Shown here piece by piece: positions 31,321 to 42,965 of a DNA stretch of 64,000 nucleotides (positions are counted from its first letter, which is position 1; each line of letters opens with the position of its first letter). Below the pieces are notes generated by a model, which was not told the origin of the DNA, did no database searches, and saw nothing but the letters and a program-made list of their open reading frames with translations. The translations under genes and the position numbers were made by a program. The stretch is from positions 228,260,490 through 228,324,489 of the forward strand of contig NC_090319.1 in assembly GCF_040869045.1 (NCBI RefSeq), given 5' to 3'. The DNA is from Eurosta solidaginis. Its lineage: Eukaryota; Arthropoda; Insecta; Diptera; Tephritidae.

Positions 31321-32089
31321 CTCGGGCAATCTATAGTTTTTTATGTAAACTGGTGTGTCGTCTTGTGTAGTTTTTGCTTGTAAAAATTATTAGAGGAAAT
31401 TGGTTCTGTTTCTAGTGCAAATATGTCTATGAATTCTGTGCATAATGAAGTTAATTGTGAATTGACAAATTTTGGGAAATTTTTAGTTAATCTTTTTAAT
31501 TTTTCTGTCTCATTACTTTGTTTATTGTGTTTTTTGTTTTAATTAAAGTGTAGTCATCTAAATTTTCAGTATGTATTTTGTAATTTTGAATAGTTGTGTT
31601 TTTATGTGTGGTGTTAATAATTCTGACGAAAGTTTGATCTTTATTTGTGATTGTGTTTGCTACATAAATGCCTTCAGATAATTGTTGATGGGGTATGAAT
31701 ATGTTTTTGCTACCAGTGTTTACTGTTACTTGTCTAATGACTTCAGATCTGGCAGGGATCGTAATTGTGTTAGCAGACAGGTAATTTGTTAGATACATTG
31801 TGATTGTTTGGGGAAAATCATATGGTCTTAGGATTAATTTATCCTCGGTTTTGCCATAATCTAGAATACAGTTATATTTCTTTATGAAGTCCAAACATAT
31901 TATTCCATCGCACGGTATTGGAAAGTCGTCTCCATGGCCTTTAAGTCTGTTATTTGTACTGTATTTATTTTTGCATGATTAATTATTTGGTTTGTTTTAA
32001 TTATGGAGATATCTGCTCCTGTGTCTATTAAAAAATTTGAAATTGAGTTATTTAATGATGTTTTTGTAGATATATAATTATTTTTCTAT
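31321..32089 (-). pseudogene. mdg1/412-like gypsy protease region
   Basis: At about 31990-32050 the minus frame reads NFLIDTGADISIIKTNQI, the retropepsin active-site block (DTGAD). After a shift the ORF 31894-31496 continues DFIKKYNCILDYGKTEDKLI, AFPHQQ-like IFIPHQQLSEGIYVAN and IQNYKIHTENLDDY. This is the spacer between protease and RT usual in this group. About 170 bp to the RT hold degenerate sequence. Confidence 0.7.
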
Positions 32090-32472
32090 CTACTGATTTT
32101 GAAGTGAAGTTTCCTGGTTTTCCTGCTGATTACAACTGAGTACATTGCGTGTCTGAATGTTATTATTTTGGTTTTGTGATCTTCCTTGGGAATTATTATT
32201 ATTGTTATTTAGTCTAAGGTTGTTGTTGTATCTTGGCTGGGGTCTACCTCGGTAACCTCCATAGTTGTTGCTTTGGTAACTTCCACGGAAATTACTCCGG
32301 TATTGATTTTGTTGACGAATGTTTAAAATGATATTTGAGCTGCCTGTAATTTCTGTACAGCTATTTGTAAATTTCGAAATTGCATCGTTCATTGTTGTGA
32401 ACGTTCCTGCTTGCATTATCATTTTTACTTTATCATTCGAGCAGTTTTTACACATAGCTTTTACTCCTGCTT
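32090..32472 (-). pseudogene. gypsy gag C-terminal, Asn/Gly/Arg-rich nucleocapsid-like part
   Basis: The frame has KMIMQAGTFTTMNDAISKF, then RSNFRGSYQSNNYGGYRGRP and an Asn-rich stretch (about 32210-32160). The RG/N-rich tail replaces a CCHC knuckle, a form seen in some gypsy gags. Upstream continuity is lost at 32473, where an RTE fragment begins. Confidence 0.6.
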
Positions 32473-33681
32473 ATGTCGAATATCTCTTTGCTAAGTCCCC
32501 CGCCCGATTATGACGAAGTTAGAATAGCAATGACCAGATTGAAAAACAACAAGGCCGTGGGCGCTGATGCATTGCCTGCGGAGCTATTCAAGTACGGCGG
32601 CGAGGAGTTGGTAAGGCGCATGCAGCAGCTTCTTAGCAAAATATGGGCGGAAGAGTGCATGCCTGACGGTTGGAATCTAAGTGTTCTTTGCCCAGTCCAC
32701 AAGAAGGGGGATACTGCAAAATGTACCAACTATCGTGGTATCAGCATTCTCAAGATCGCATATAAGGTCCTTTCAAGTGTATTGTGCGAAAGATTGAAGC
32801 CCACCGTGAACCGGCTGATTGGACCTTATCAGTGCGGCTTCAGACCTGGTAAATCTACCATCGACCAGATTTTCACAATGCGGCAAATCTTGGAAAAACC
32901 CGTGAAAAAAGAATCGATACACATCACCTCTTCGTCGACTTTAAAGCCACCTTCGACAGCACGAAAAGAAGCTGCCTATATACCGCTATATCTGAATTTG
33001 GTTTCCCCGCAAAACTTATACGGCTGTGCAAAATGACGTTGAGCAACACCATCAACTCAGTCAGAATTGGGAAGGAGCCGTTCGAAACTAAACGAGGTTT
33101 CAGACAAGGTGACCCCCTATCGTGCGATTTCTTTAATTTGATGCTGGAGAAAATTAGACTAGCTGCAGAACTTAACCGCACTGGAACAATATACTATAAA
33201 AGCGTGCAATTACTGGCATATGCTGATGACATTGATATCATCGGCCTAAACACCCGCGCTGTTAGCTCTGCTTACTCCAAACTGGAAAAAGAAGCGGTAA
33301 AGATGGGTTTGATGGTGAATGAGGGCAAAACGAAGTACCTGCTGTCATCGAGCAAAGAGTCAGCGCATATGCGCCTTGGCAACCACGCTACTGTTGGCAG
33401 CCATAATTTCGAAATAGTAAAAGACTTCGTTTATCTGGGAACTAGCATCAACACTAGCAACAACATCAGCACTGAAATCCAGCGAAGAATCAATCTTGCC
33501 AATAAATGCTACTTTGGACTAGGTAGGCAATTGAAAAGTAAAGTCCTCTCTCGGCGAACGAAAATCATACTCTACAAGTCACTTATCGTACCCGTTCTGC
33601 TATATGGGGCAGAAGCATGGACCATGACAACAGCAGATGAAGCGGCTTTGGGAGTGTTCGAGAGAAAAGTTCTTCGAAAGA
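32473..33681 (+). pseudogene. RTE-like LINE reverse transcriptase, longer copy
   Basis: The frame 32473-33036 has RLKNNKAVGADALPAELFK, CPVHKKGDTAKCTNYRGISI and QCGFRPGKSTIDQIFTMRQI. It shifts near 32905-32915, then continues LFVDFKATFDS, RGFRQGDPLSCDFFNLMLEK and the catalytic LAYADDIDII. From 33357 it is nearly identical to 4090-4420. It stops abruptly at 33681 (RKVLRK), where an inverted-repeat element begins. Endonuclease and 3' end are missing. This is the only RTE copy here with a palm domain, and YADD is intact. It separates the two halves of the gypsy gag. Confidence 0.8.
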
Positions 33682-33686
33682 CGCGT

Positions 33687-34191
33687 CCTTTTACCAACTA
33701 TATTTATTCAGTGTTGCGCCATCTGGTGCAAATCACTGATAATGCTGGATTTTGTTTATTATTGAATAGAAGTAGCAAATTTGCCAGTCAAACAAACCAC
33801 CGCTGTATAGCTAAATGGTTAGCGCAGCGTGCCTAAAGCGTACTGATGATGAAGGCTTAGCACCCTTCGAAATGGATCTATCTGCGCAGCTATGGCAGGT
33901 TGTCTGAAAATTTTTCTACTTACTATTCCAAAAACAAAATACAATTTTTCAAGTTTAAAAAAATTAAAAAATAACAATAATTATCATTAGAAAAAAATTA
34001 TTGTTCTGGCCTTGAGCTCGAATCGAACCTTGAATCATTTATCAATAGGCCGATAAAAACAAAAACAATTGTTAATAAACCATGAGCACTTTGGAATGTC
34101 AAACAAAGTAATTGACAATAAACAAAAATCCAGCATTATCAGTGATTTGCACCAGATGGCGCAACACTGAATAAATATAGTTGGTAAAAGG
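33687..34191. mobile_element. MITE with 75-bp inverted repeats and tRNA-like halves
   Basis: Inverted arms lie at 33687-33760 and 34117-34191 (CCTTTTACCAACTATATTTA, GTTGCGCCATCTGGTGC). Inside, the + strand carries a tRNA-like 5' half, GTATAGCTAAATGGTTAGCGC (A-box-like, about 33808-33822). On the minus strand there is a T-arm-like CAAGGTTCGATTCGAGCTC (about 34015-34035). The two tRNA-like parts therefore face each other. The element disrupts the RTE copy. Confidence 0.6.
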
Positions 34192-34563
34192 AATAGAAGT
34201 AGCAAATTTGCCAGTCAAACAAACCACCGCTGTATAGCTAAATGGTTAGCGCAGCGTGCCTAAAGCGTACTGATGATGAAGGCTTAGCACCCTTCGAAAT
34301 GGATCTATCTGCGCAGCTATGGCAGGTTGTCTGAAAATTCTTCTACTTACTATTCCAAAAACAAAATACAATTTTTCAAATTTAGAAAAATTAAAAAATA
34401 ACTCGAATCGAACCTTGAATTATTTTTAATTAGGGTAAACAAAATTTTTAATGTTCCAAAAATTTTATGATTTATTATCTTAATTTAGTTTATAAAATAT
34501 TCAAAATTATTTTTATTTTTTCATAGTCAAAAAAAAAATTTTTTTTGATGCTATTATAACTTA
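34192..34563. repeat. partial direct copy of the tRNA-like MITE
   Basis: From GAATAGAAGTAGC at 34191 the sequence repeats 33764 onward (offset 427 bp), including the A-box segment, to about 34410. A short T-arm-like piece follows, then AT-rich sequence to the gag remnant. Confidence 0.7.
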
Positions 34564-34779
34564 TCATTTGGCATATTCGGGGAACACTCTCCTAATCATT
34601 CGCATTGTTTCCTCCACCCTGGTTGTGGGGTTTATTATGTCTTCTATTGTAGGTTCCCTTTCCATTCCTATAATTTTCCACAATTTCTTTAATCCTTCTA
34701 AGTCCTTTCTTAGGTCTCTAGTGTGTAGGGTATTTTCGTCCCACCATTGGAGGGGATAGTCTGAGGAGTCCCTTTGCAT
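34564..34779 (-). pseudogene. gypsy gag N-terminus (mdg1/412-like element)
   Basis: A 71-residue frame, MQRDSSDYPLQWWDEN ... WKIIGMEREPTIEDI ... RMIRRVFPEYAK, lies upstream of the gag C-terminus in element order and downstream of the leader. I infer it is the 5' end of the same gag, cut off by the RTE/MITE insertions. The family match is weak; the position is the main argument. Confidence 0.5.
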
Positions 34780-34971
34780 TTTAACAGAGTAAACAAAAAT
34801 TTATAAAATGTCCTATGGAGTTTCTCCTCCGTGGTTATTTTATTCCTAACAAAGGGATAATTGAAACTGTCTGAAGTTAACTGAATATTTTAAGAAACGT
34901 CCTAAACATTCCAATTTGCTTATTTGAATTTTGAATTGTTATTTATTTTATATTTAATTAATTCCCTTTTT

Positions 34972-36600
34972 TATACTCAGCTGAGCAGAGCTCACAGAGT
35001 ATATTAACTTTTTTCGCATAACGGTAATCCGTAACGGCATAAACTAATCGAGACAGACATAGACTTCTATATATGAAAATGATCTGGGTGAAAAAAGAAA
35101 TTCTTTTAGCGATGTCCGTCCGTCCGTCCGTCTGTAAACACGATAACTTGAGTAAATTTTGAGGTATCTTAATGAAATTTGGTATGTAGGTTCCTGGGCG
35201 CTCATCTCAGATCGCTATTTAAAATGAACGAGATCGGACTACAACCACGCCCAGTATTTCGTAACCGAAAAAGTGCGATAATTCATTACCAAAGACGGAT
35301 AAAGCGATGAAACTTGGTAGGTGCGTTGACCTTATGACGCAAAATAGAAAATTAGAAAAATTTTGGACAATGGGCGTGGCACCGCCCACTTAAAAGAAGG
35401 TAATTTAAAAGTTTTGCAAGCTGTAATTTGGCAGTCGTTGAAGATATCATGATGAAATTTGGTAGGCACGTTACTACTATTACTATATGTGTGCTAAATA
35501 AAAATTAGCGAAATCGGATGACGAACACGCCCACTTAAAATTTTTTTTTTTTTTAAGTCAAATTTTAACAAAAAATTTATATCTTTACAGTATACAAGTA
35601 AATTATGTCAACATTCGACTCCAGTAATGATATGGTGCAACAAAATACAAAGATAATTCGTCTAGAATACTTTTAATGCCTTAAGTCGAACAAAAATTTA
35701 CCAATCCTTGTGAAATTTGGTAGGGACATAGATTCTATGACGATAACTGTTTTCTGTGAAAATGGGCGAAATCGGTTGAAGCCACGCCCAGTTTTTATAC
35801 ACAGTCGACCGTCTGTCCTTTCGCTCAGCCGTTAACACGATAACTTGCGCAAAAAACGATATATCTTAACTAAACTTAGTTCACGTTCTTATCTGAAGTC
35901 ACTTTATCTTGGTATAAAATATGGCCGAAATCCGACTATGACCACGCTCACTTTTCCGATATCGAAAATTACGAAAAATGAAAAAGTGCCATAATTCTAT
36001 ACCAAATACGAAAAAAGGGTTGAAACATGGTAATTGGATTGGTTTATTGACGCAAAATATAACTTTAGAAAAAACTTTGTAAAATGGGTATGACACCTAC
36101 CATATTAAGTTGAAGAAAATGAAAAAGTTCTGCAGCGCGGAATCAAAAGCCCTTGGAATCTTGGCAGGAATACTGTTCGTGGTATGACATATATAAATAA
36201 ATTAGCGGTATCCGACAGAAGATGTCCTGGGTCACCCTGGTCCACATTTTGTTCGATATCTCGAAAACGCCTTCACATATACAACTAAAGGCTACTCCCT
36301 TTTAAAACCCTCACTAATACTTTTAATTTGATACCCATAGTGTACAAACAAATTCTAGAGTCAGCCCTGGTCCACCTTTATGGCGATATCCCTAAATGGC
36401 GTCCACCCATAGAACTATGGCCTACTACCTCTTAAAATACTATTTAATACCTTCCGTTTGATATACATGTTACACAAACATATTTTAGGGTTACCCTAGG
36501 TTAATTTTGCTAAATGGTGATTTTCCCTTATTTTGTTTCCAAAGCTCTCAGCTGAGTATGTAATGTTCGGTTACACCCGAACTTAGCCTTCCTTACTTGT
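34972..36600 (+). mobile_element. DINE-1-like family A, complete copy A3
   Basis: Sub-TIR ATACTCAGCTGAG at 34973-34985 and its exact complement at 36547-36559. The hairpin GTTCGG...CCGAAC follows, then CCTTACTTGT to 36600. The GTCY run is at 35114-35135. The interior carries 'CCACGCCCACTTAAAA' and 'AAATTTGGTAGG' style repeats and about two 130-bp terminal units. Flanks rejoin as a T-rich stretch (CCCTTTTT/TTCTTTAA) with no target duplication, as expected for Helentron-type insertion at T-T. It sits in the gypsy leader. Confidence 0.65.
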
Positions 36601-37157
36601 TTTCTTTAATTTTTACATATTTGAATTTTTATTTATTTTATATTTAATTAATTCCCTTTTTTTCTTTAAATTTTTACATAATATTTTTTTCTGGTTAAAT
36701 TATTTTCTAAAATCTCCTAGTGTAATAAAAAAATCCTAGGCAAAAATAGAATTTTTGCCAATGGTGAAGCGTCTCGAGGCCGCTCATTTATTCTGTTTAT
36801 ATTTACTCTTACACTAATTGCTGCCAGTCTCAATTGTTGTTTTTTACTGCCTCGCATTGGTTGAGTGTAGTATTCCACTCCTTTTTATGATGTTGAAATT
36901 GCTTCCATTTGATTTTTTGCCATCACTATGCTTTTGTTGCGATAGAAAACGTGACTGTGCGAGTGAAGTAATTCATTGTATCTCCTTTACCTTCTAATGA
37001 TTCCTCAAGAATGTTCTGTTTTTGTTGCCAATGCGTAGTTTTCCAGGACTTTTAAAAAATAGTCCTTTGTGTTTTTAACGTAAGCTGCTAGGCTCTTCTG
37101 ACCAGCTAGATCTTTAGCAGTTTTGCTAATTATTGATCTAAACTGGCAGGATCGCCA
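36601..37157 (-). other. gypsy leader with primer-binding-site-like sequence
   Basis: Next to the 5' LTR, on the minus strand, is TGGCGATCCTGCCAG. It resembles the tRNA-Arg-type primer-binding sequence starting TGGCG known for mdg1/412 elements, with changes. A short ATTTATTTTATATTTAATTA-type sequence occurs on both sides of the DINE-1-like insertion (about 34940-34966 and 36635-36657), a tandem repeat of the leader. Confidence 0.5.
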
Positions 37158-37389
37158 TGTAATAATGTTCTACCAAAATAACAACAAAGTGAATTCTTTG
37201 AGCGCTTATTTTCAGCGCAGAAATTCGATTTATTTTTATTAACGATTACTTACTCTTTTATAGGAAATTTACTTACAATACAATTACAATATTTTCGTAC
37301 AATACTTACACACTAAAAATAACTACATTCTATTTCTATATACATAGTCAGCAGAATATTTTTATTACCTAACTATGTAATAATGTTTG
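37158..37389 (-). mobile_element. 5' LTR segment of the mdg1/412-like gypsy element
   Basis: A 232-bp counterpart of 28141-28372 with scattered substitutions. It is positioned upstream of leader and gag on the minus strand, with a PBS-like sequence directly at its inner end. This pairing defines the element as about 28.1-37.4 kb, including later insertions. Confidence 0.7.
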
Positions 37390-38631
37390 GTCAGTGGCAC
37401 CGACAAACCGACGCTGTTGATCAGGCATGCTGATCGCTACGTGAGTTAGTGAGTGTGACGCTTATGGGTTAAACACTGTAAACGGATACGGCTCTCCGCT
37501 GGGTTCAATATAACTTATCTATGCCGCTATGACTGTGTCGCTATGAGTCATTCATGTGTAGTCGAAAGTGAAATTCATTTACTTGTGCATTACAAGCTGG
37601 ACTTATTCTGGCATGTACATAAATATAAACATCTTGTATTGTGGTAATGCCACAGGGCAATGTTCTCCAGCAAAAGGGTGGCTGAAAAATTTGGAACAAA
37701 ATGAGCTATCTGGGTGATTCATATACTAACATGGACATTTGGAAAACACGAAGTGCGTTGAAAGAAACTGCAAAACTCTTCAACACGCCTTTAACTTCTT
37801 CTGGTCCTGTTGAGCGACTATTTTCCTTTGTAGGAATTATAGGCGTCAGTCTTTGTCGGACGTTTCATTCGAAACCTTAACTTTATTGAAAGCACATGCA
37901 AATTTGTTATAATGACTAAAACAACTTTTAGATAATGAATATACATAAATACCTCTTATTTTAATTTCTTTTAAGTTTTGATTTCCATCGAAGTATCGTT
38001 ATTTTTGGCAACGTCAATTTAATGAAACAATTCTTAGTTGATGCAAATAATTAAATGCATTTCATAACATCACTACTTCCTTTTAAAACATCAACTTATG
38101 CAATTTTTATGTTTACAAAAACACATATATATAAATAATTAATAAAAAATAACATGAAATTACTAAAGCTTTCATATTCTAACTGCACCATTGAGCATGT
38201 ACATTAGATTGGGACGAAACCTCACTTTTCTGTAATTTTATAAGATTTTATAGAAAATATTCTAGAAGTAATCATAAGGAAATAAAAAGAAGTTTTAATC
38301 TAATGTACATGGACATATGTTAATAAATTTATCTGGGATATAACAACCTTTGGTTAGACATGTCTAAACTAATCATGATGATGAATGACAACTTAGAGGA
38401 TCGCTCCAGTTGGAAGTGAAGCTATCAACCATCAACCTAAGTAGTATTATCCATACATATTGTTTGCGCATATTGTTTTGTCATAAAACAATACGCACTC
38501 CCCAGGTATTCATCGGAAACACTTATAGACACGATAATTTGTAGGTGAGTATGCACATACATATGTACCCATATGCCTAGATAAGCGCTGACGATATACC
38601 GGTACAACCTCCAATGTACTTGTATGTACAA
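37390..38631 (+). pseudogene. hAT transposase C-terminal remnant in noncoding sequence
   Basis: At about 37775-37911 the + strand reads LFNTPLTSSGPVERLFSFVG and, after a one-base shift, RRQSLSDVSFETLTLLKAHA before a stop. This is the hATC dimerisation motif (SS.PVERLFS...G, then FE.L..LK). Residue order and stop position fit a hAT C-terminus. The rest to 38631 is noncoding. Around 38197 and 38299 there is a 14-bp inverted repeat (ATGTACATTAGATT). Small ORFs at 38437-38812 are shadows of the repeat-D region. Confidence 0.6.
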
Positions 38632-38957
38632 AACAATCATTGCATAGCCATAGCGTAATCCAAAATAGTGGATATATTAATTTTGTATACAAAACAAAAT
38701 TGGCTTGACTTAAGGATGAACCATAGAGGATCGTTATTATTTTATATAACGAGTGTAGCAAATTATGCACGTGTATATACTTACCGGAGAATATGTTTAG
38801 ATCAACGCTCATATACCATTCGCCCTATATGTTGCAAGTATATATTTGCCTCGATAAGCGGTTACGATTTAATATTGCATCCTAAAATCTACTTGTATGT
38901 AGAAATTATTCCGTGCATGCAACAAACCAGAATTTTTCTTTCAACAAAGCAGAAAAA
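38632..38957 (+). repeat. repeat D, inverted copy
   Basis: Complementary to 26596-26913, with landmarks GTATACAAAACAAAATTGGC, AACCATAGAGGATCGTTATT and GTTACGATTTAATATTGC. It ends near CAACAAAGCAGAAAAATAG. Confidence 0.8.
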
Positions 38958-38971
38958 TAGTTAAAAATAAT

Positions 38972-39860
38972 CTTTGTTGTTATATCGGCCTACTGATTTT
39001 AAGATCGCGGGTTCGAATCGAGCTCAAGGCCTAACAATAATTTTTTATCATTATTATTGTTATGATAAATTTTTTCTTAATTGAAAAAATTTTTTAAATT
39101 AGAATAGAAGAAAGAAAAAATTTAGACAACTGCCAAAGCTCGTTGTATAGATCCATTTCGGGAACTGCTAAATTCCTTCATCGGCAACGTTTAGGCGCCG
39201 CTGCTATAACCATTCAGCCATCACAGCGGTTTTTTGTTTGTCTTCATTAATCCTACTTCTATTCTGGTTCGTGCCAATTGATATTCACAACACTGCGACA
39301 TCTGTTGCAGAATGGCTGTGAAAAATTGGACTTGTTTGTTGGCAATGCTGCCATAGTGTCATATTTTATTGACACTTTTTCCCCGTGCTCTGGGATGTAT
39401 TAACAATTTTTGTTGTTATATCGGCCTACTGATTTTAAGATCGCGGGTTCGAATCGAGCTCAAGGCCTAACAATAATTTTTTATCATTATTATTGTTATG
39501 ATAAATTTTTTCTTAATTGAAAAAATTTTTTAAATTAGAATAGAATAAAGAAAAAATTTAGACAACTGCCAAAGCTCGTTGTATAGATCCATTTCGGGAA
39601 CTGCTAAATTCCTTCATCGGCAACGTTTAGGCGCCGCTGCTATAACCATTCAGCCATCACAGCGGTTTTTTGTTTGTCTTCATTAATCCTACTTCTATTC
39701 TGGTTCGTGCCAATTGATATTCACAACACTGCGACATCTGTTGCAGAATGGTTGTGAAAAATTGGACTTGTTTGTTGGCAATGCTGCCATAGTGTCATAT
39801 TTTATTGACACTTTTTCCCCGTGCTCTGGGATGTATTAACAATTTTTGTTGTTATATCAT
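38972..39860. repeat. two tandem 436-bp tRNA-like MITE units
   Basis: The words TTGTTGTTATATCGGCC and GTTCGAATCGAGCTC (39011 and 39447) recur at a 436-bp offset, with very few differences. Each unit carries, on the minus strand, GATGGCTGAATGGTTATAGC (A-box-like) and, on the + strand, GCGGGTTCGAATCG (T-arm/B-box-like), as in the MITE at 33687. A third partial junction word lies at 39844. No functional tRNA can be folded from one strand. Confidence 0.75.
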
Positions 39861-40526
39861 TATGAAAAAAATTACTCTTTGCGAGGGCAGCATTCCAAAA
39901 CCACAACTTTTTTCCAGATATTTTTTCTTTACGTAATGCTCTGTTTAATTAGAAAAAAGATAATCTATCATCCAAGAAAATCGATGCAAAACTACGTAAG
40001 TTATAAGCGATCAAATAAAAATACCCAGGTTGCGCAACTTCAATGTATGTATACATACATATATTAAAGGTGTAAAAGTGCAATTGGAATACTATCCGGA
40101 TAAACGAATAACACCATAACAATGATAATACTTTTTCTTTAAATAAATCAAATAGTACTTTTAATACTCGAATTGTTTTATAGTAGGTAGAGTGGTTGCA
40201 TCGAAAGGAAGAGTGGTTGGGTTCGAAACCTGCTGTAGGCATGTAGTTATAAATATGTATTTCCGTCACTTATGGGTAAGTATGCAAGTAGATTTTCAAA
40301 ATTGTAAGACACAGAAAATTTTTAAAGCCTACATCTAAAGCAGGTAGTATTTTCTTTTCCCGGCTTCGTATAAAAAGGTAAGATTGGATTTTTTCAATTT
40401 TATTCTTGTTCCGAGTATAAATATTAGTTAATGCGCCTTGAAACTTCATAACATCTGCAAGGCTCGCCGGAGATAGTTCAGTTCATAAGTCAAATTTTAA
40501 ACCCGTGATTTATTAAAAAAAATAAA

Positions 40527-41930
40527 ATGAGTAAAAGGACGCGAAAATTTGAGTGTAATAACGATCCAGATATGTTCTGTTTCATGTGTGGCCAATATAC
40601 TATCATAAGGCGACGACGAGTGTTCTCAGATCATATCAAAACTTTATACTCCAAGTATTTTGGCATTGAGCCTAAAAATGCTGAAAAACCATGGACACCA
40701 AACACTTTGTGTACATCGTGTCGAGTAGAATTGATTCAGTCGGAACCAGGACAACAAATAAAATTTGATACACCAATGATATGGAGAGAACCTACTTGCC
40801 ATTCAATAGAGTGTTATATTTGTCAAACATAAGTACTTGGCGTTGGAAGATCAAGAAGAGTAACCTATGCCAGCGTACCTACAGTGACATTACCAGTCTA
40901 CATTCAACGGCAGTTGCGGATCCAGTTCCATTGTCAACAGTAATATCTGAGTGCGGGGAATCAAGTTGTACTGAATTTCGCATGGGAAACGAGAGAAACG
41001 TTCTGTCACAAGCACAACTTAATGATTGGATAAGAGATTTGGAACTATCCAAGGAAAAGGCCGAGATCCACACTTCTCGTATGCAACAATTTAAATTTGT
41101 GTCATCCGATGTTAAGGTGATATATTGTAGAACTCGTCACGAACCATTTTCCAAACACTATACCAACTACTACTGCAACGACATTCCTGGTTTATTCAAA
41201 GAGTTTGGTCAAACATATGATTCAAAAGAGTGGCGATTGTTCATAGACAGCAATAAACTGAGTTTGAAGGCTGTATTATTGCATATTGGTAACAAAAAGC
41301 CTTCTATCCCGATCGCACATGCAGTAAATACAAAGGAAACCTACGAGGAAATGCAAAAACTACTCAAATTTATCAAATATGAAGAGCATGATTGGGACAT
41401 GTGTTCTGATCTCAAAGTAGTTGCAATGCTATGCGGTCTACAAAGTGGCTACACCAAGCACTGCTGCTTCCTCTGCAAGTGGGACAGCCGAGCTCGTAAT
41501 GACCACTACGTCAGAAAGGATTGGCCGGAAAGAGTCGAGTTTACCGCTGGTGTGGATAACATCAAATACACCCCTATTGTCAAGAAAGAGAAAATCATAC
41601 TTGGACAAAGAAAGCGAAGCATTCGACTATTTGAAAACAATTTTTCCAGATATTTCTCAAGCCAAGATAAAGGAAGGTATTTTTGTTAGATCACAAATAA
41701 AAAAGTTGATCAACAATAATCAATTCAAATGACTACTCTCATCAGTTGAGGCAGCAGCGTGGGAATCCTTTGAAAAGGTCGTTTCTTCTTTTCTCGGTAT
41801 ACACAAAAGCCCTAACTACGAGCAGATAGTGAACGACATAATCAATAATTATGCGAAAATGGGTAAATATTAAAGGCTTAAACAATTATTTATTTTTCCG
41901 GCTTTAGGTCAATGTTAAATAAAACACATA
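40527..41930 (+). pseudogene. transposase pseudogene of the CACTGG element
   Basis: Homologous to the protein at 15101-16822, beginning MSKRTRKFECNNDPDMFCFM. Damage includes a stop at 40830-40832 where the other copy has Lys, a frameshift before LHSTAVADPVPL, a short deletion after HYTN, and a deletion of the PPLHIKLGLIKNFVK segment near 41600 with a shift. A TGA follows NNNQFK. The intron donor after AKMG and a degenerate acceptor near 41905-41915 are still visible. The end of exon 2 (DYCWILIRETDPKLNKR) reappears at 42846-42965, after the Penelope fragment. Confidence 0.8.
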
Positions 41931-42845
41931 TGGGTTTGTTTATCTCCAATATATTTCGGCTACACACCGGTAACCGTCTTCAGGGCAGACAGTTGACAAA
42001 CATAAAACGTTTAAATTATAATTAAAATCACATTTTTAACAAATAATATATTTAAATTTTAACAAATAATAAAAATCAACATTAAAACAAAAATAATGTT
42101 TACATACATTTTATTTACACGTCTGCACTGCGTGACGTGGAGTTGTGTACTGTCTGTTTGTCAGTAAATGTTTGTATAAGTGAGCGGAATGATGATCGGA
42201 ATTCGTTTTATAGTTTAATCGTCTATTAGTTGGAGTATTTATAATATGCAACATCTCGAGAGTGAAGCGCTTGCTGTATTGTTGCTCTTGTTGTAGAATC
42301 TTTGTGTTGTTGAAATCTGGCTCGTGCCGACTGTTTGCACAGTGGGCCATAAGTGCTGTTTTGTGGTTGTTAGTTTGGTGACAATATTTATAGTCGGATT
42401 TATGTTGTGATATCCTAGTTTTTAGTTTGGACTTTGTTGTTCCTACGTATATACTTTGACAAGATTCGTCGTTATTACCGTTGCATGGAATTTCATACAC
42501 CACATTGCATTTTTCTATTAACGGTACCGCTGATTTTGTTTGATTGAAACATTTTTTTTTAAGTATTCGTTGGTTTGTGTGCTATTTTTATTTTTTCTTT
42601 GTCATAACATTCCGATGCAGCTAGCCGCTCTGATAATTTGGGTATATATGATACCGACTTATAGATCATGGGGTTTTTTGGTATATTTTGACTGTTATTA
42701 TTTTTATATTTCCTTAACAATGTTTTGATTATTTGAACTGGAAAGTCGTTGTTCCTTAATAAACCCATTATTTCCTTCTCTATTTCTTTATGGTAAATTT
42801 CATCTGAAGTCTGCATCATCCTTCGTATACAGCCCTTTGGATTCT
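41930..42845 (-). pseudogene. Penelope-like element: linker and GIY-YIG endonuclease
   Basis: Minus-strand frames: 42819-42559 (EIYHKEIEKEIMGLLRNNDF, SVSYIPKLSERLAA) is the RT-endonuclease linker. After a shift, 42503-42111 has VYEIPCNGN, SIYVGTTKSKLKTRISQHK and FTLEMLHIINTPTNRRLN, the GIY-YIG-type domain with CQSIYVG in the role of YIG. The sequence then runs to CAGGGCAGACAG and CGGTGTGTAGCCGAAATATA (complement, about 41945-41995), the usual Penelope 3' terminal region. It is 5'-truncated and inserted in exon 2 of the host transposon. Confidence 0.8.
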
Positions 42846-42965
42846 GGGACGTCGCAATGATGGGTGATTACTGCTGGATTCTCATAAGAGAAACCGATCC
42901 TAAACTGAATAAGCGTCAAAGTAGAACACATAATTATTTCGACTACATAGTAAAATCAAATTAAG

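Noticed and set aside
39001..39030. tRNA gene suggested by GCGGGTTCGAATCGAGCTC
   Set aside because: The matching 5' half is on the opposite strand; no cloverleaf can form.
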